From the NCBI RefSeq assembly GCF_022201045.2, contig NC_068562.1, positions 2,480,001 to 2,544,000 of the forward strand: a stretch of 64,000 bases of DNA. Direction: 5' to 3'. Below are positions 1-12,048 of the stretch, in pieces. How positions within the stretch are numbered: the first letter of the stretch is position 1; each line of letters begins with the position of its first letter. Source of the stretch: Citrus sinensis. Taxonomy: Eukaryota > Streptophyta > Magnoliopsida > Sapindales > Rutaceae. The position numbers and the translations under genes were made by a program. The notes under the pieces are model-generated. The model was not told the DNA's origin. It did no database searches and saw nothing but the letters and a program-made list of their open reading frames with translations.

Positions 1-89
1 CCCCCCCACAAAAATCATAAGAGATTTAGGGAAGCAAATGCACTATCATAGTTTCTACATAGAGACTTGAGATGTTTTCCATAACCTAC

Positions 90-1359
90 CTCTTCGACCG
101 TGAACGAGAACGTGACCTAGATCTGTGCTCAGATCTACCTATTGAACGAGATCGAGAACGCCGCTTGTGCCTGTCCTCTCTGTCTCTATCATAATCTTTC
201 CTTCTGAACATAGCAAATCACGATTAACAATTTAAGAAACAGATCTACTTGTACAACAAAACAAAAGATAGAATAAGAAGAGTGGAACTGAATTAAAACC
301 CAGTTGCACAAGAACTGCTTTGCCTTTAATTACCTATCATAGTCTCGGCTTCGGTAGTGATCATCGTCATCCCTATCTCTCCTCCTCTCACTGCGTTCCC
401 GACTACGTTCCCTATGGCGATCTCTATGATGGCGATCTTTTTCTCTGTCCTTTTCCCTATCCCTGTCCCTGTCCCTGCTTTTCTCCCTGTCCATGTCCCT
501 GCTTTTCTCCCTGTCCGTGTCCCTGCTTTTCTCCCTATCCCTATCCTTTTCACGAGTACGATCCCGATCCCGGTCCCGGTCCCGGTCCTTATCACGCCCT
601 TTTTCTTTTTCTTTTTCTCTACTCCTTGAGGACCCTCTTTCATAGTCACGAGACCCATGCTGCATGCAAATCAGTGAGATTAACAAGCAGAAAAAGAAAT
701 TAATAGACAATTATTAGGTGCTTGCATTTAAATAAGGTGGTCAAAAGATGAATACTTGCACATCTCACTAACACGACCTCTGAGGATATTAAATATTGTA
801 AATAAATTTAAGCATGATAACATAATCACCAGTGTAAGAAGCTAGTAGAAGCCTACACAGCATAATCTTACACAAAGCAAACACATCTAAATTCCTTATG
901 CCATATGCTAATTTGAACTTGCATGTTACTAGCAAGCATAATCCATAATTTCATTCAGTGCTTTCTAAAACCCTAACTTTAAAGGAGTAATGGACTTCTA
1001 ATTAGAGCATTAGTTCCTTAAGTATCTCAAATCAAAGGAAAAGAAAAAAATAAATAATAATCACTAGCCAATGGAACAAAATCAGAATCTAGCCCTAACT
1101 AAAGAAACCCTCATCAAATCGCACGCTTGACCGAAGAATTTTACTAACAAATTTTGAAAGTAAACTTACAAGGTTTTAATAGATTATCAAATTAAGGAAT
1201 TCGAATACTTGTACGGGAGTCGACGAGTAGAAGTACCTGAGGTTTAGAGTCGCTGTGATCATCAGCTGAACGAGGCTGTGGAGAGGAACCATATTCGTAA
1301 TTATTGTTGTTGTTGTTGTTGTTATCGACATCCTCGCCGTTGACTTCATAATCAGCCAT
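90..1359 (-). CDS. U2AF65: U2AF65-type splicing factor, N-terminal RS part only (gene runs off left edge)
   Basis: Three coding exons of a plant U2 snRNP auxiliary factor large subunit are visible: 1237-1359, 334-659 and 90-203, all with GT-AG borders and continuous frame. Exon 1 starts MADYEVNGEDVD, followed by eight Asn codons (a CAA/AAC-type repeat on DNA). Exon 2 encodes an Arg/Asp/Glu/Lys dipeptide region (RDRDRD, REKSRD repeats), and exon 3 continues RKDYDRDREDRHKRRSRSRS into an SR-rich stretch. In this family the RS region binds near the branch point and the later RRMs bind the polypyrimidine tract of 3' splice sites in the nucleus. The RRMs and UHM must lie to the left of position 1. 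The start is the first ATG after the likely TATA box. The identity rests on recalled plant U2AF65 N-termini; another RS protein is less likely. Confidence 0.85.
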
Positions 1360-1501
1360 GTTTTGCTTTGATTGATTTGTTTCGTATTCGGTTTCAATCT
1401 ATCTCGGGCAAGATTTGTCCTGTCTGCGAACTTGAGGCTGAGGCTGATGCTCTCACTCAGGAGGGCTGAAAATTCTAGGGCTTCCAATAAAACCTCTCCC
1501 T

Positions 1502-1508
1502 CTTTATA
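1502..1508 (-). promoter_or_regulatory. Putative TATA box of the U2AF65 gene
   Basis: TATAAAG on the minus strand lies about 145 bp upstream of the U2AF65 start codon. That fits a transcription start near 1470 and a leader of about 110 nt. It is supported by position only. Confidence 0.4.
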
Positions 1509-1519
1509 AAAAACCAAAA

Positions 1520-3480
1520 AGCGCGTCGGTCAATGCCTTTGCTTTGGTACGATGGGCAGCGTGGTAAAAAAAAAGAAATTCGTAGTAAGTCGCGGTTTCC
1601 CTCTTGCGATTCCCAATTCAATAATGCTTTATGCAAACGACAAAGTTTTAATGCAATTTTTTTTTTTTTTTTTTACTCACAATCGATTTATCGCTTACGT
1701 TAGCTGTTGTTAATCCATTAGTGTCAAATAAGTAGGCAACTTTTCTAATCTAGCTATCTTCATAAATTAATTGTCAATACTAATCATAAAACTAAATTTT
1801 TTACCATAATAGCCACATATGTCAATTTAAAACACTTTACTTTTAAAACAAACTAACCAAATCTAAAATAATTAATGCGAATGATCGCAGCATCGCACAC
1901 TATCAATGCGGGTGGGCAAGGACAGCCATTGTCCGCAACTGATGAGGGCGATGACCATAACGCCCGCAAACCACCCGAAACTAGTGCTAAGATATATATA
2001 AAAAAAAAATATTACGAAATAAGTGTAAAATTCATCTTAGGAAGTTCTCTTGGTACTAAAGAGTGTCTAATTAGGAGAAAAGCTCAACAAATTAATTAAG
2101 ATAATTGAAAAAAAAAATTTAATAACATTTTAACAAAAACCTAATGTGTCATATTTTACAAACATTAATCTTAAGAAAATTTTGAATTGTTTATGCCCAT
2201 ATATATCCTAATGTTGTTCATCCATCAATAATAATCCACCAATCAATTGGAACTTATTGTAATAGTGTGAGAGAGCATTACTTTGAGTTGAAGCTAGTCC
2301 TCATCCCATTGTTGATGCAGGTTTTGACGATGGGACTTGTGATGTTAAGATTGCAATGATGGGGGGTTGTGATGTTGTAATTATGATGATGGGGATATGA
2401 CGGGCAATGTAGGAGACGCAGGAGGTGAAGAGATTTGGGCGGGTTGTGGCAATGGTTGCCCTCGTGTGCATTGGTTGTTTTGAATGTGTAGCACTAATGT
2501 TTGTTTTAAGAATAATTTAATCCAAATTGAGTGTATGTGGCTATTATGTTAAGAAAATCTGTTATATGGATGGTTTTGATAATGAATTTGTGAAAATAGT
2601 TAGATATATAAATTTTTCTAAATAAAATTAACTTCATCGTCCTATCACTAAATAATATATTATTAGATAACTCATATCGCATCATTTTCTTTAAAGAGCC
2701 AATTTGTAACACAACTTTACAAGTACAGAATTACTCTTTAAAGTTACCGTCAAAAATACTATTTTTTTACTCAAAAGGAGTCACATTAATTAGCAATAAT
2801 CCTATTTTGAAATTTTAATCAGTAGAATCTTTGAAAAACCTTCTAGGATTAACCAAAAAAAGTTTAGAATTCTCTATGATGCTATATGCATTTTTTTAGT
2901 CATAGTCTTATTAAAAGAGGCGAAGGCGGCCAAATTATTGCAAATTGTAACGAAGACAAAGCTTTCACGAAGAAAGAGACCAGCGTATTGCATTATTGCA
3001 AAATATGAATGATTGTAAATAAATCGAGCTAAGAAACATCAAACTATTAATCTAACCCTGCATCTGGGCCACTAGCATGACCAGGCCTTCAATCAGCACA
3101 CACTTTCAAGCAATCTATCAGACGTGTGTGACATTAAAAAATTGAATGACTAGCAATATAATTCCAAAATTTCAAACTATCCCAGCATATTTTTACATTG
3201 AAAAAAGAAAAAAAAAAGATCTGTAATTGTCAGTACTGAGTCACTTAAACCCCATGTTTAGGCTATTTCACATACGAAATACAATTTTTTGTAGTTGGTA
3301 ATGAACCGTATCACCCTACATATCCTGTTGCAAGGAGCAACTGCCTGGCAACAGAATGACTTGCATCTTTTTGGGGTTTCGAAAAAGAATGTTGAAATTT
3401 GGGACCGCTATGTTGTGACTTCTGACTTGTTCAGTATAGTAACTGTACTAACTTGCCTATGGGATAACATATCGGTCTTT
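1520..3480. other. Intergenic spacer, no gene seen
   Basis: AT-rich DNA between the U2AF65 promoter and the 3' end of RPC5. It contains poly-T and poly-A runs (for example near 1650-1673) and a G-rich stretch at 2280-2480 made of repeated GATGATGGG-like words. The short open frames here lack coding character and I support none of them. Confidence 0.5.
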
Positions 3481-3496
3481 CTTTGTACCCAGCTAA

Positions 3497-3628
3497 GTTA
3501 CAGAATCTGTAACTTACAGATCCTCCAGCTTCAGCCAACTCCCATACACACCCATTTGCATGGTTTTTCTCTCTCCTCAGGACATGTGTGCTCTTCCCAT
3601 TGGGTGTGTATGTTACAGATTCTGTAAC
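3497..3628. repeat. Twin 17-bp palindromes and inverted repeat 3' of RPC5
   Basis: GTTACAGAATCTGTAAC at 3497-3513 and GTTACAGATTCTGTAAC at 3612-3628 are self-complementary apart from the central base. Between them, CATACACACCCA (3543-3554) is the reverse complement of TGGGTGTGTATG (3601-3612), leaving a loop of about 46 bp. The block lies 36-167 nt after the RPC5 stop codon, so it is probably in that gene's 3' UTR or just beyond it. It could fold as nested hairpins in DNA or RNA. Confidence 0.75.
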
Positions 3629-3663
3629 ATAGCAACCTCTCCTTTTGGGAACATTTTTGTGAA

Positions 3664-6600
3664 TCATTTTGGCTTTTTCAAGATCCAGGCAGAACCTTTG
3701 GATTCACAAATATCACTCATGACCTGCATGCACAACAGCATAGCTTCAGTTAAGACTAGTATATAGGACCTTGAAAACGAAAAATAACAACTACCTAAGT
3801 TGTTGCTTTGGTCTAACTACTACTCCAGACATTATTCCTATGACATTAAACCCTTTAGATCCTTCTCAGAAAAAAAAATAATAATAAATAAATACAAAAA
3901 TACAAAAACGAAAAAACAAAAAATATAGGTGCATGAAATACACAAATCCTAGTTTTCCAATCTGACAGAGTTGTCCTACATCACTTACCTTGCTGTATTC
4001 TGCATTACTAATTTCTCTCTTAAGAACATGCCTGGCAGCTTCAACAACGTCAGCCTTCTTCAGCTTGGCGTCAGGCCCTCCAGCGAGTAGAAGATCAGTC
4101 ACAACTTTCCTGAAAGATGGAACAATTCTGTGAAAAAGAGAGAATGGCTTTAAAGCATTAGCAATTTAGCATTCCAGACACCAATTAGTATTTCATCCAT
4201 AGATTCCTAAAGCAAAAACGAAGGAACAACACCACCATTAGACTTAGTCAACCAATGAGTAAATTTAACCTCAATGGACCATGTTGTGGATCCTCTGATG
4301 ATTTTGAAACATAGAAACCATGAATGTTAGTTGCAACTTGACTTATGACTTCAGCAAATTCTTGAGTGTCAACAAAACTAGAGTCAACAATCTCTGCTGC
4401 AAGTACAGTCATTCTAGCATCTGCCTTTGGAAGAGTAGATTGGGAGATGGCCAAATCTCGCAAACCTTGCTTAATCAACGGCAAGCTGCCAAAAAAAAAG
4501 ACACAACATATTAAGATGAACTGACAAAAGGAGCATTCTCTGTCTAACTCTACAAAAACGAAGACATTTGCCCAAGTATTGATTGATTAACACTGGATAT
4601 TCAGCAAATTAAATTAATGCTAATGGCTTCTCAACCAAAATATATGTATTTACTGGAAAAACTGAATTACAAAATTCAAATCAACTCAATTAAATCCCAA
4701 TCCAAGCTAGTTGGGTTATTTCATCCTATCTAAAGCAATATTTTCTCTAACTATTGAGAAACTAGAACTCTTGTACAAATTCTACCCTAAACTCAACATT
4801 TATTTTTTAAAATCACTACTTTCATTATAACCAGAACCAAACTACCAATATGTACCACCACTAACACCCAGCAAAGAACCAATTACAACCGTAATATCTG
4901 TCCATGACCTACACTGCCACCCTCCCCCTCCCCACAAACTGCCAGAAATGTACGTCACAACGACTGGGAAAACTTGAAAAAAAACAAAAAGGATATTGTT
5001 AAAAAGCAGTTCAAACACATTGTACACCAGAGAAACATCTTTGCTGGAAAATGTTTTGATAGAACATGTCAATTAGTCAAAATGAGCCGCAATTTAGAAA
5101 TTACAAGAAAGTATTTATTAGCTTTTATAAGGTATCAAATAATTTTAAAAATAAAAAACTTCTAAAAGTAAATAGTATACTGGAAATTTCCCAGAACATA
5201 CGTTAGTAATCACCAAAGAGAACCAAGGTTCTAAGAAATTCTAATTAATAACAAAAGCTTCAAAAATCATACCTGCAAACCTTGTGAATCTGAAAAAGTT
5301 TCTGCAAGGCCTTTGGTAAAGCTTCTCGACTTTCATTTGATAAGTTCTTGTTGCCAGTAAGTGCTCCACTTGGGCCATTACTAGAATTTATTGCTTTTAA
5401 ATGCTTATTAACCATGGCAGATTTTCCAGCATCATTCCTCAAAGTAGATCCACTTTTTCCCAATTTATTTATAACATCAGTTATTTGTTTCTCTGCAGCT
5501 GCCCAAACTTGTTCCTGCTTAATAACAATATTAGGGTGCTCTTTTATAAATGACAAATCAGTCTGCTGCCTAAACTTCCAATCCTTGAAGTCAGGCCTTT
5601 CAACAGCAAATATATTGAGAAAGCATTTTATATGATCTCTGAGCTTTGGACTGACAGATAAATGTTGAAACTTGACCACCGAATTCTTGCTAAATGAAAG
5701 AAGCACATAATCTCTTGCTAAACATTTCATTTTGTCATTGTTGAAAAGCAAAGGACTTCTCGGAGCCCAGAGGCCTTGCACTAAAAGTCCATTTTTGTGA
5801 AGGACTCCTATAACATCTTCAACAGTGTCATTGGGAGCAAAATGCATAAGAGTGCTAAAACGTTGAACTGGTTCTCCCTATTAAATTATGAAAATGCCAA
5901 GTTAGTCAACATGGGAAAAAAAAAATCATACAGTTAATTTAAGAAGAATTAACTACTAAAATTATGTTCTACCAAACCTCTAAGGGTTTTTCTTTTTAAA
6001 AATAAATATACAAATAAATAATGAATAAAACAATTTTCAACTAAAAAAGAAGAAAAAAAAATTATATCGAGAAAACAGACAATCAACTCTCATATTCCAA
6101 CATAACAACTACTATGCTATTTGATTCTTCAGCACAAGGAAAAGTTTTAAGGGTACATTATTCATATGCCCTGATGTTTGATTAATATCCGGCAGGTTTA
6201 AAGGCCTATGCATGACCTAGCTTCAAGTGGCAATTTACAGTGTTTTTGCAAATATTGTATAAAGCTTGAAAATATTAAGAAATTCATTTATCCCAAGGGA
6301 GAAATAAAGACAACATTGCTAATAATCTTCTTTGTTTCTTTTTAAGTGGCGCCCACTGCCTGCACTCTTCCCATGTACCGCATGCAAAGAACTGGGGTCG
6401 ATGCTTACACAATGAATTTATAATTGGATGTCCAAAATTGATCAGATCTCAATCTGCTGTCTAACCTTGCAATGACCTCACAAAAGAGAGTTTTAAAAAG
6501 TATAGGAAAAATTTTGTCAACAATCCAAACTATACTAACCTTAAAATTTTCTAATCAACTGCATAGTCCAAAAAAATACAAATTTTCACCCACTTGTCTG

Positions 6601-9600
6601 GTATCAATGTTTTCCCCATAGGACAAGAACAATGGATAAAGGTTTGAGAGAATTAGTAAAGTTGAACTCAAAACACAAGTGATATACACATAGATGCTTT
6701 CCAGATATCCACAACATATACACAAACACATGTAAAAGTAGAAACAGAATAAAAATTCATTCAATATGTTAGGCCAGCAGCAACTTCCAGCACAAATTCA
6801 TATTTTCACCCCAAGTTTTGACTAACCTCACAAAGCAATTTCTTAAAGCGTTCTTCCAGTGGCATAGAAAGCAAGAACCTAAAAACAACATCAAATAATA
6901 CATAATTAATAAAACACCTAAATGAGGAGTGGGGAATCGAGTCGGAAAATACGTAAATCATTGGTTTACACAACTACATAGGATGGAAACAGCCAAGATC
7001 AATTGAAAATAAAATTCAAGTCATCATTCACAAGGCTATTTAGCGATCAATGTATATAATATAAGCCAGTGGAAGGAATTTCTCAGAAATTCAGAAATAT
7101 CTTGGCATGTGCACCAAATTCCACATTTGGAGGCTATTGGCCAACCTCACAAGCTCTGATCAAACGACCCATTGGATATGAAGTCCCAGCTAGATAACAC
7201 GAGGCCTTGGGGGTACAAGACATCGATGTTTTTACATAACGACAAATATACATACACATGGCGCACAACAGCTATACCACTAACACAAACTACAATATAC
7301 ATGATGTGGTGCACTATAGCTAAATTAGCATAACGCCAGAGCACACAGATATTAAAAAGTTAGAAGACTAGTGACTCATACCTTCTTGAAGGGCCCTTGG
7401 ATTTAGTGTTATTGCTGCCAGCTCCAGGACACAAGGAGCTAACATAATCATACCTTCAAATAAGCATGAATGTAAAAATATTGTAAAATTAGCTCATTTC
7501 ACGACTCAAATCATAGAGATTGCAAAACACAAGCAAAGATTTTGGCTGAAGTGGCAATAAAAATTACATACGGGTTCATTGTGAAATGTATAGGAGAATT
7601 TTCTTCCACCAACATTCTCTGCAGATATCTAGCAGAGAAATCACTCTTTGAACCGTGGTACTTTAGTGGTACCCAACACTGTAATAAAAAAGTTAAAGAA
7701 TATTAGAAAATAGAAGAAGAAGAAGAAGAGATCTTAATTGAAAAAAATAAAATATATACTGACAAAATACTCCAGAAAATCACGAGTCAGCAACACTGTA
7801 TAACTAATTCTCATACCTCTTCTTCATTTGATCTTTGCTCAATAGATCCCATCCGCTTGTTCTGCACAGCCGAAATTAATAAGACTTGGATCTCAAGAAT
7901 TGTAATGTTAATCTATTAGTAAATTTTGATAAGATGTAATGAGAATATGGATAGAGAAATATTAATAGCCAGTCAGGAATTGGAGCCAACAGAAGGGATC
8001 TATCACTTGACAATGCTTTAGGACTAGCAAAATGGAGTTAGCTAGATGAATCATTCCACAGCACTTGCTCTATTACAAACAATATTAATGATCTTAAGTT
8101 TTTTTTTTGGGGGGGGGGGGGCTAGCAGAGAAACGACTATGCAGACATGCTTTAAATTAAAGCATTTCCAGGTTTTCCATGAAGTCTTTGTCGGTGGAAC
8201 TAGCATTAGGCAATGGCCTCCAAAGGAAGGCATGATAAGGAATAGGATGAGATACTTGATACTAATTCTTTTACACAAGCCAGAGCCAGTGCTACATACA
8301 AAGTACTCTACCATAAAGGAAAACTGAACATGCTGACTCTTAATTTCTAGGTTAGGCCTGTTTGAGCTGCTCCCAAAATGATCAACACCAACTCCCTGAG
8401 CTTGTATGATCCATCTCAAATGCAGCAGATCTGGAGCATGATACAACAGAGAGGAAAAATACCTGCTTCTTTGATGAACCAACAGATTTATCTTGATTAG
8501 AGTCTTCTAATTTAACAGGAATTTCGCTTGCAACATTATTCTTCCGTTTTGAGCCACCAGATTTCAAAAACCCCATTGATGTTCGGAGCTGCACAACTGC
8601 ATGAATAGGATTCAAGTGTAGCTGCAAAATCAAATTAAAAGAAGTCTCTGTCAACACTTCACAATTTTTTTTAAATTTGTGTAATAAACAGTACCAAGCA
8701 GCAGAAATCTGATGCTTCAAGACAATATCATAAACTTAATTCACACACAGGTCATTAAGCAAATAATATGTCGGAAACCAAAATTTAATTGGAAATAATC
8801 AACAAAGATGAATTTAATTGCCTCAACCCATGCACCAAAGTCCAAAGAGCTTCGAATCTATTCTCAGACTGGGTTAATTCTAAATTGCCTTGGAATCTTG
8901 TTCATGAATATACATAATTTTGATAGAAATATCACTCCAAAGATTCATAAGCAATGATGAGAAAAATTGCCAATGCTGCTAAAATAAGACTTGCAGCCTA
9001 AATGCAAAAATGAACTGTCTTCTAAAACATGGTGACATATTGAACACAAAAATGGCACAATGGAACAAACATACCTTGTTACCTATGAGAACACCAATGG
9101 CATATCCAGTTGCCTGAGGAGGCATCCATGTAGTCGACAAAGTCTAAAGGGAAACCACAGGAAATTTCACGTCTTGTCACAATTGAACAGGCCTTAGTTT
9201 CCTACACTATGCATAAACTGAACCTTGTTTCAAGATTCACATAGGCAACAATTATTATTACCTGCTTCGGCATGCTGAGGCGGCTTGCTTTTTCACTGTC
9301 CCAATTGTTCGAATCAACATCTATAGACAAGTCCATTTCTACTTCTGAAGTTGAAGGTTTCACTCTAACCTACAAAACAACATACATAACAAACACAAAA
9401 GCCATTATGAAAAAAGATCAAAATTTAAATTATATATATATAAAAGAAATTGTAGTTCAAGAAGCATAACACAAACCTCTTCACATCTTTCATCTAATTC
9501 ATACGGACGCCAAAGGGGTCTGAGAGGATATTGCATTACATATAACTGAAAATAACTCATTACTTCACTATAATTCTCAACATGAAAAAAAAGAACAATA

Positions 9601-10031
9601 ATAATTCCATATTCAAAGACGAAAGATAACCAACAGAAAACCTTGGAGTCAGCATCAATTGAAGGAGTAAAGAACACGTCAATTTCGCGAACAATCATAT
9701 CTTCGTCGTCTTGCAAGTGCAATTCGTCCATGTTTAAATCCACCGGCTCTTCTTTTCTCGGTTCCGTTTCCGGTTCAGGTACCGGTTTACTCTCCAACTT
9801 CACATCGCCGTTGGAAACTGAAGGTTCGGTCTTTGGCGTGAGATTGACAGACGTCGTTTGCTGAAAATTATCTTCAGTTTTCGGTTTTTTCGGTTGTTGC
9901 GGCTCGGCTTTTTCAGGAGGTGGTTCAGGCTTTGGCACCAGTTTACTAGATTTCGGCAAGAATCTGGAGACTCGCGAGGGAACCTGACTCGGTGTAGCTT
10001 TGTCGAGGTCATCAAAGTCGTCAAGGTCCAT
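3664..10031 (-). CDS. RPC5: DNA-directed RNA polymerase III subunit RPC5 (Sin-like family)
   Basis: Thirteen exons: 9642-10031, 9477-9545, 9262-9369, 9075-9143, 8463-8621, 7817-7861, 7572-7678, 7382-7453, 6827-6878, 5273-5877, 4270-4485, 3989-4109 and 3664-3723. They join in frame to 690 residues ending AWILKKPK. The N-terminus is acidic (MDLDDFDDLDK), then Pro/Lys/Glu-rich and probably disordered to about residue 105. The Sin_N/RPC5 core follows, with IDVFFTPSID, YPLRPLWRPYEL and WMPPQATGYAIGVLIGNKL. The large exon 5273-5877 carries the region after RFSTLMHFAPNDTVEDV. In the family this subunit pairs with RPC4 in the TFIIF-like module of Pol III, in the nucleus, for tRNA and 5S rRNA synthesis. 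An in-frame ATG at 10095-10097 would add 22 residues; I prefer 10031 because the family starts MDLDD. Confidence 0.92.
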
Positions 10032-10514
10032 GGTCGATATACCGGGGCTAACGATTTTGTTCTCTCTCGATTCGGTTGATTCGCACGAGGTTTTCACTTT
10101 TTATAAACAGAGGGTTTTTGCGATGCGGGTGGATGGTGATAAACCCTGCGCAGTGTTTTAGGCTTTTAGCTGTTCTCTTTCTTTTACGCTTCTGAGTTCT
10201 GCGTTCACCGTTGAGAGTATGACGGGCCGGGTCACGCGGGTTACGGGTTCCTTCGGGAACGACCGAGCGAGGCCTTTTTTGTTTTGACACCCTTGCAGAA
10301 TTCCTAAAGAAACCCATTGTTTACGTGAAATTATTAAAATGACCAAAACAAATTAATTCATTCTTTATTTTAAACGAGAGTTCAATTGAACAATTCAATA
10401 AATTATTCTTTTAATAAGCTTTTTACAATCATACTATTTCATAATTTATATTTATACTTTAAACTTTAATTAAAAAATATTATTTTTTAAAAAAATATAA
10501 GAATTTAGAGTTAT

Positions 10515-11925
10515 GAAGAAAATAATTAAGATTTTAGAATTTGTATAAATTTTACAAATAAAGAAATATTTTTTAAGATGAAATTTTATGAAAAGATGAT
10601 TAATTTCAACATATAATATGTATTTTATAAATTAGACTAATGATATTTTAGGAAATAAGATTTTAAGTGTAGTTATAAGAATTGTAACTTTGTAAGAGGG
10701 TGTGAAAAGTTCCGACCTTACCTTTCTCTGGTTTACAGCTTCACATCATGTCTTCTGTTGCATCTATTTTAAGGAGAGTTAAGCTTTTCACACCCCTTTA
10801 AAGTCCCTGTAAAATCCTAATTTTGTAAACATAATTCTATTACCTTTTTTTTCTTGAAGGAGCAGTTCTATTACTAGTTAAAATTACACCAAATGACAAA
10901 TTGAATTTAATTAAATCAAAATGTTTTTACACCAAATTACGAAGCCTGTTATCTTTAATTTTTAATATCTTATATAATTAATTTTTCATAAACTCAAAAT
11001 TATTTTGAAAAAATGAAGAATTAAATAATGCAATGATTGATTTTTAATATCTGATATAATTAATTTTTCATAAACTCAAAATTATTTTGAAAAAATGAAG
11101 AATTAAATAATGCAATGATTGATTTTTAATATCTGATATAATTAATTTTTCATAAACTCAAAATTATTTTGAAAAAATGAAGAATTAAATAATGTAATGA
11201 TTGATTTTTATAATGAAAAGATATATTAAAAATGTAATTAATTATTTTTATATGATATTTGAATTTAATTAAAACTCGATTAAATATTTCGTCCTTTTCT
11301 ATAATTTTGATTAAAGGAATTGCTTGGCATGTTTGGTTTGAAAAGAGGAAAGGAGAGGAGAGGAAAGAAGGAAAGGGAAAATAAATAAGGGGTGACAGAT
11401 GAATTATGTGTCTAACCAAACAATGAAAATAAGTTTGACTCTTTTTTTCACTAATTATCTCTCCCACTATTTTTTTTCCATTCCTCTCCTCTCGTACTAT
11501 TTCTTCCAATGAAACATGGGATAAATGTAACACGTGGATTTCACAAGAGTGTTCATTGGCTGTTAGGAGCTCTGCTCTTTTAAAAACGGTCCATATAAAT
11601 TCAAGTTAACAATAGTCTGATTAGAATATTTATGGAATGATTATAGAAACACTCGTGAATAAAATGAAGTCGTATAGATGTACAGCTTGCTAAGCCTATA
11701 AATAGTAAGGTTCAAGAATTTTAGCCGAGCTTTTAACACCCCTCGAAATCCTTACAGCACTCCTTTTGAATTTTATTTTCTAAAATACTCCAATTTAATT
11801 TATACAATACAAATCTATACGTTAAAATTAGCTATCCTTCCCATAAAATTTCACTATAAACAAGTATTTCTTTTAAAATTTTATTCACAAAACACATAAA
11901 AATCCTAAAATCTTGATAATAAGAA
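10515..11925. repeat. Large diverged inverted repeat with roughly 190-bp arms
   Basis: The reverse complement of about 10515-10705 matches about 11740-11925. Shared words, in order, are CACCC, TTTCCTAAAATA or TTTTCTAAAATA, TAATTTATA, CATAAAATTTCA and CTAAAATCTT. Both outer junctions carry a TGTGAAAAG / CTTTTAACACCCC type end, and a further fragment with CTTTTCACACCCCTTT lies at 10783-10801. It looks like an old, nested non-autonomous element. No transposase frame is present. Confidence 0.6.
10960..11210. repeat. Three-copy 82-bp tandem repeat
   Basis: AATATCT(T/G)ATATAATTAATT begins copies at 10964, 11046 and 11128, a constant 82-bp step. The copies differ at only a few positions (for example GATATA against TATATA, and GCAATG against GTAATG in the last). 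The AT-rich array lies between the arms of the larger inverted repeat at 10515-11925. No open frame runs through it. Confidence 0.85.
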
Positions 11926-12023
11926 ATTAATTAATTTGCCTCTGGTCACTTGGGCAATTTCAATTAAAAAGGGTAATTTTGAAGAGCGTCAAAAGGCCTA
12001 TTCTTTTTTTTTGCTTTTTTATT

Positions 12024-12048
12024 CCCCCCCCCCCCCCCCCCCCCCCCC
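12024..12048. repeat. Poly(C) run of 25
   Basis: An uninterrupted C25 run follows a T-rich stretch. Such a run is exceptional in this AT-rich spacer and its true length may be uncertain because of sequencing error. Confidence 0.8.

Noticed and set aside
320..703. Plus-strand Cys/Pro-rich frame over the RS region
   Set aside because: It is the complement of the RD/RE repeats of U2AF65 exon 2.
10029..10097. Longer RPC5 start at 10097
   Set aside because: In frame, but the extra 22 residues are not family-like; MDLDD is the expected start. It remains possible.
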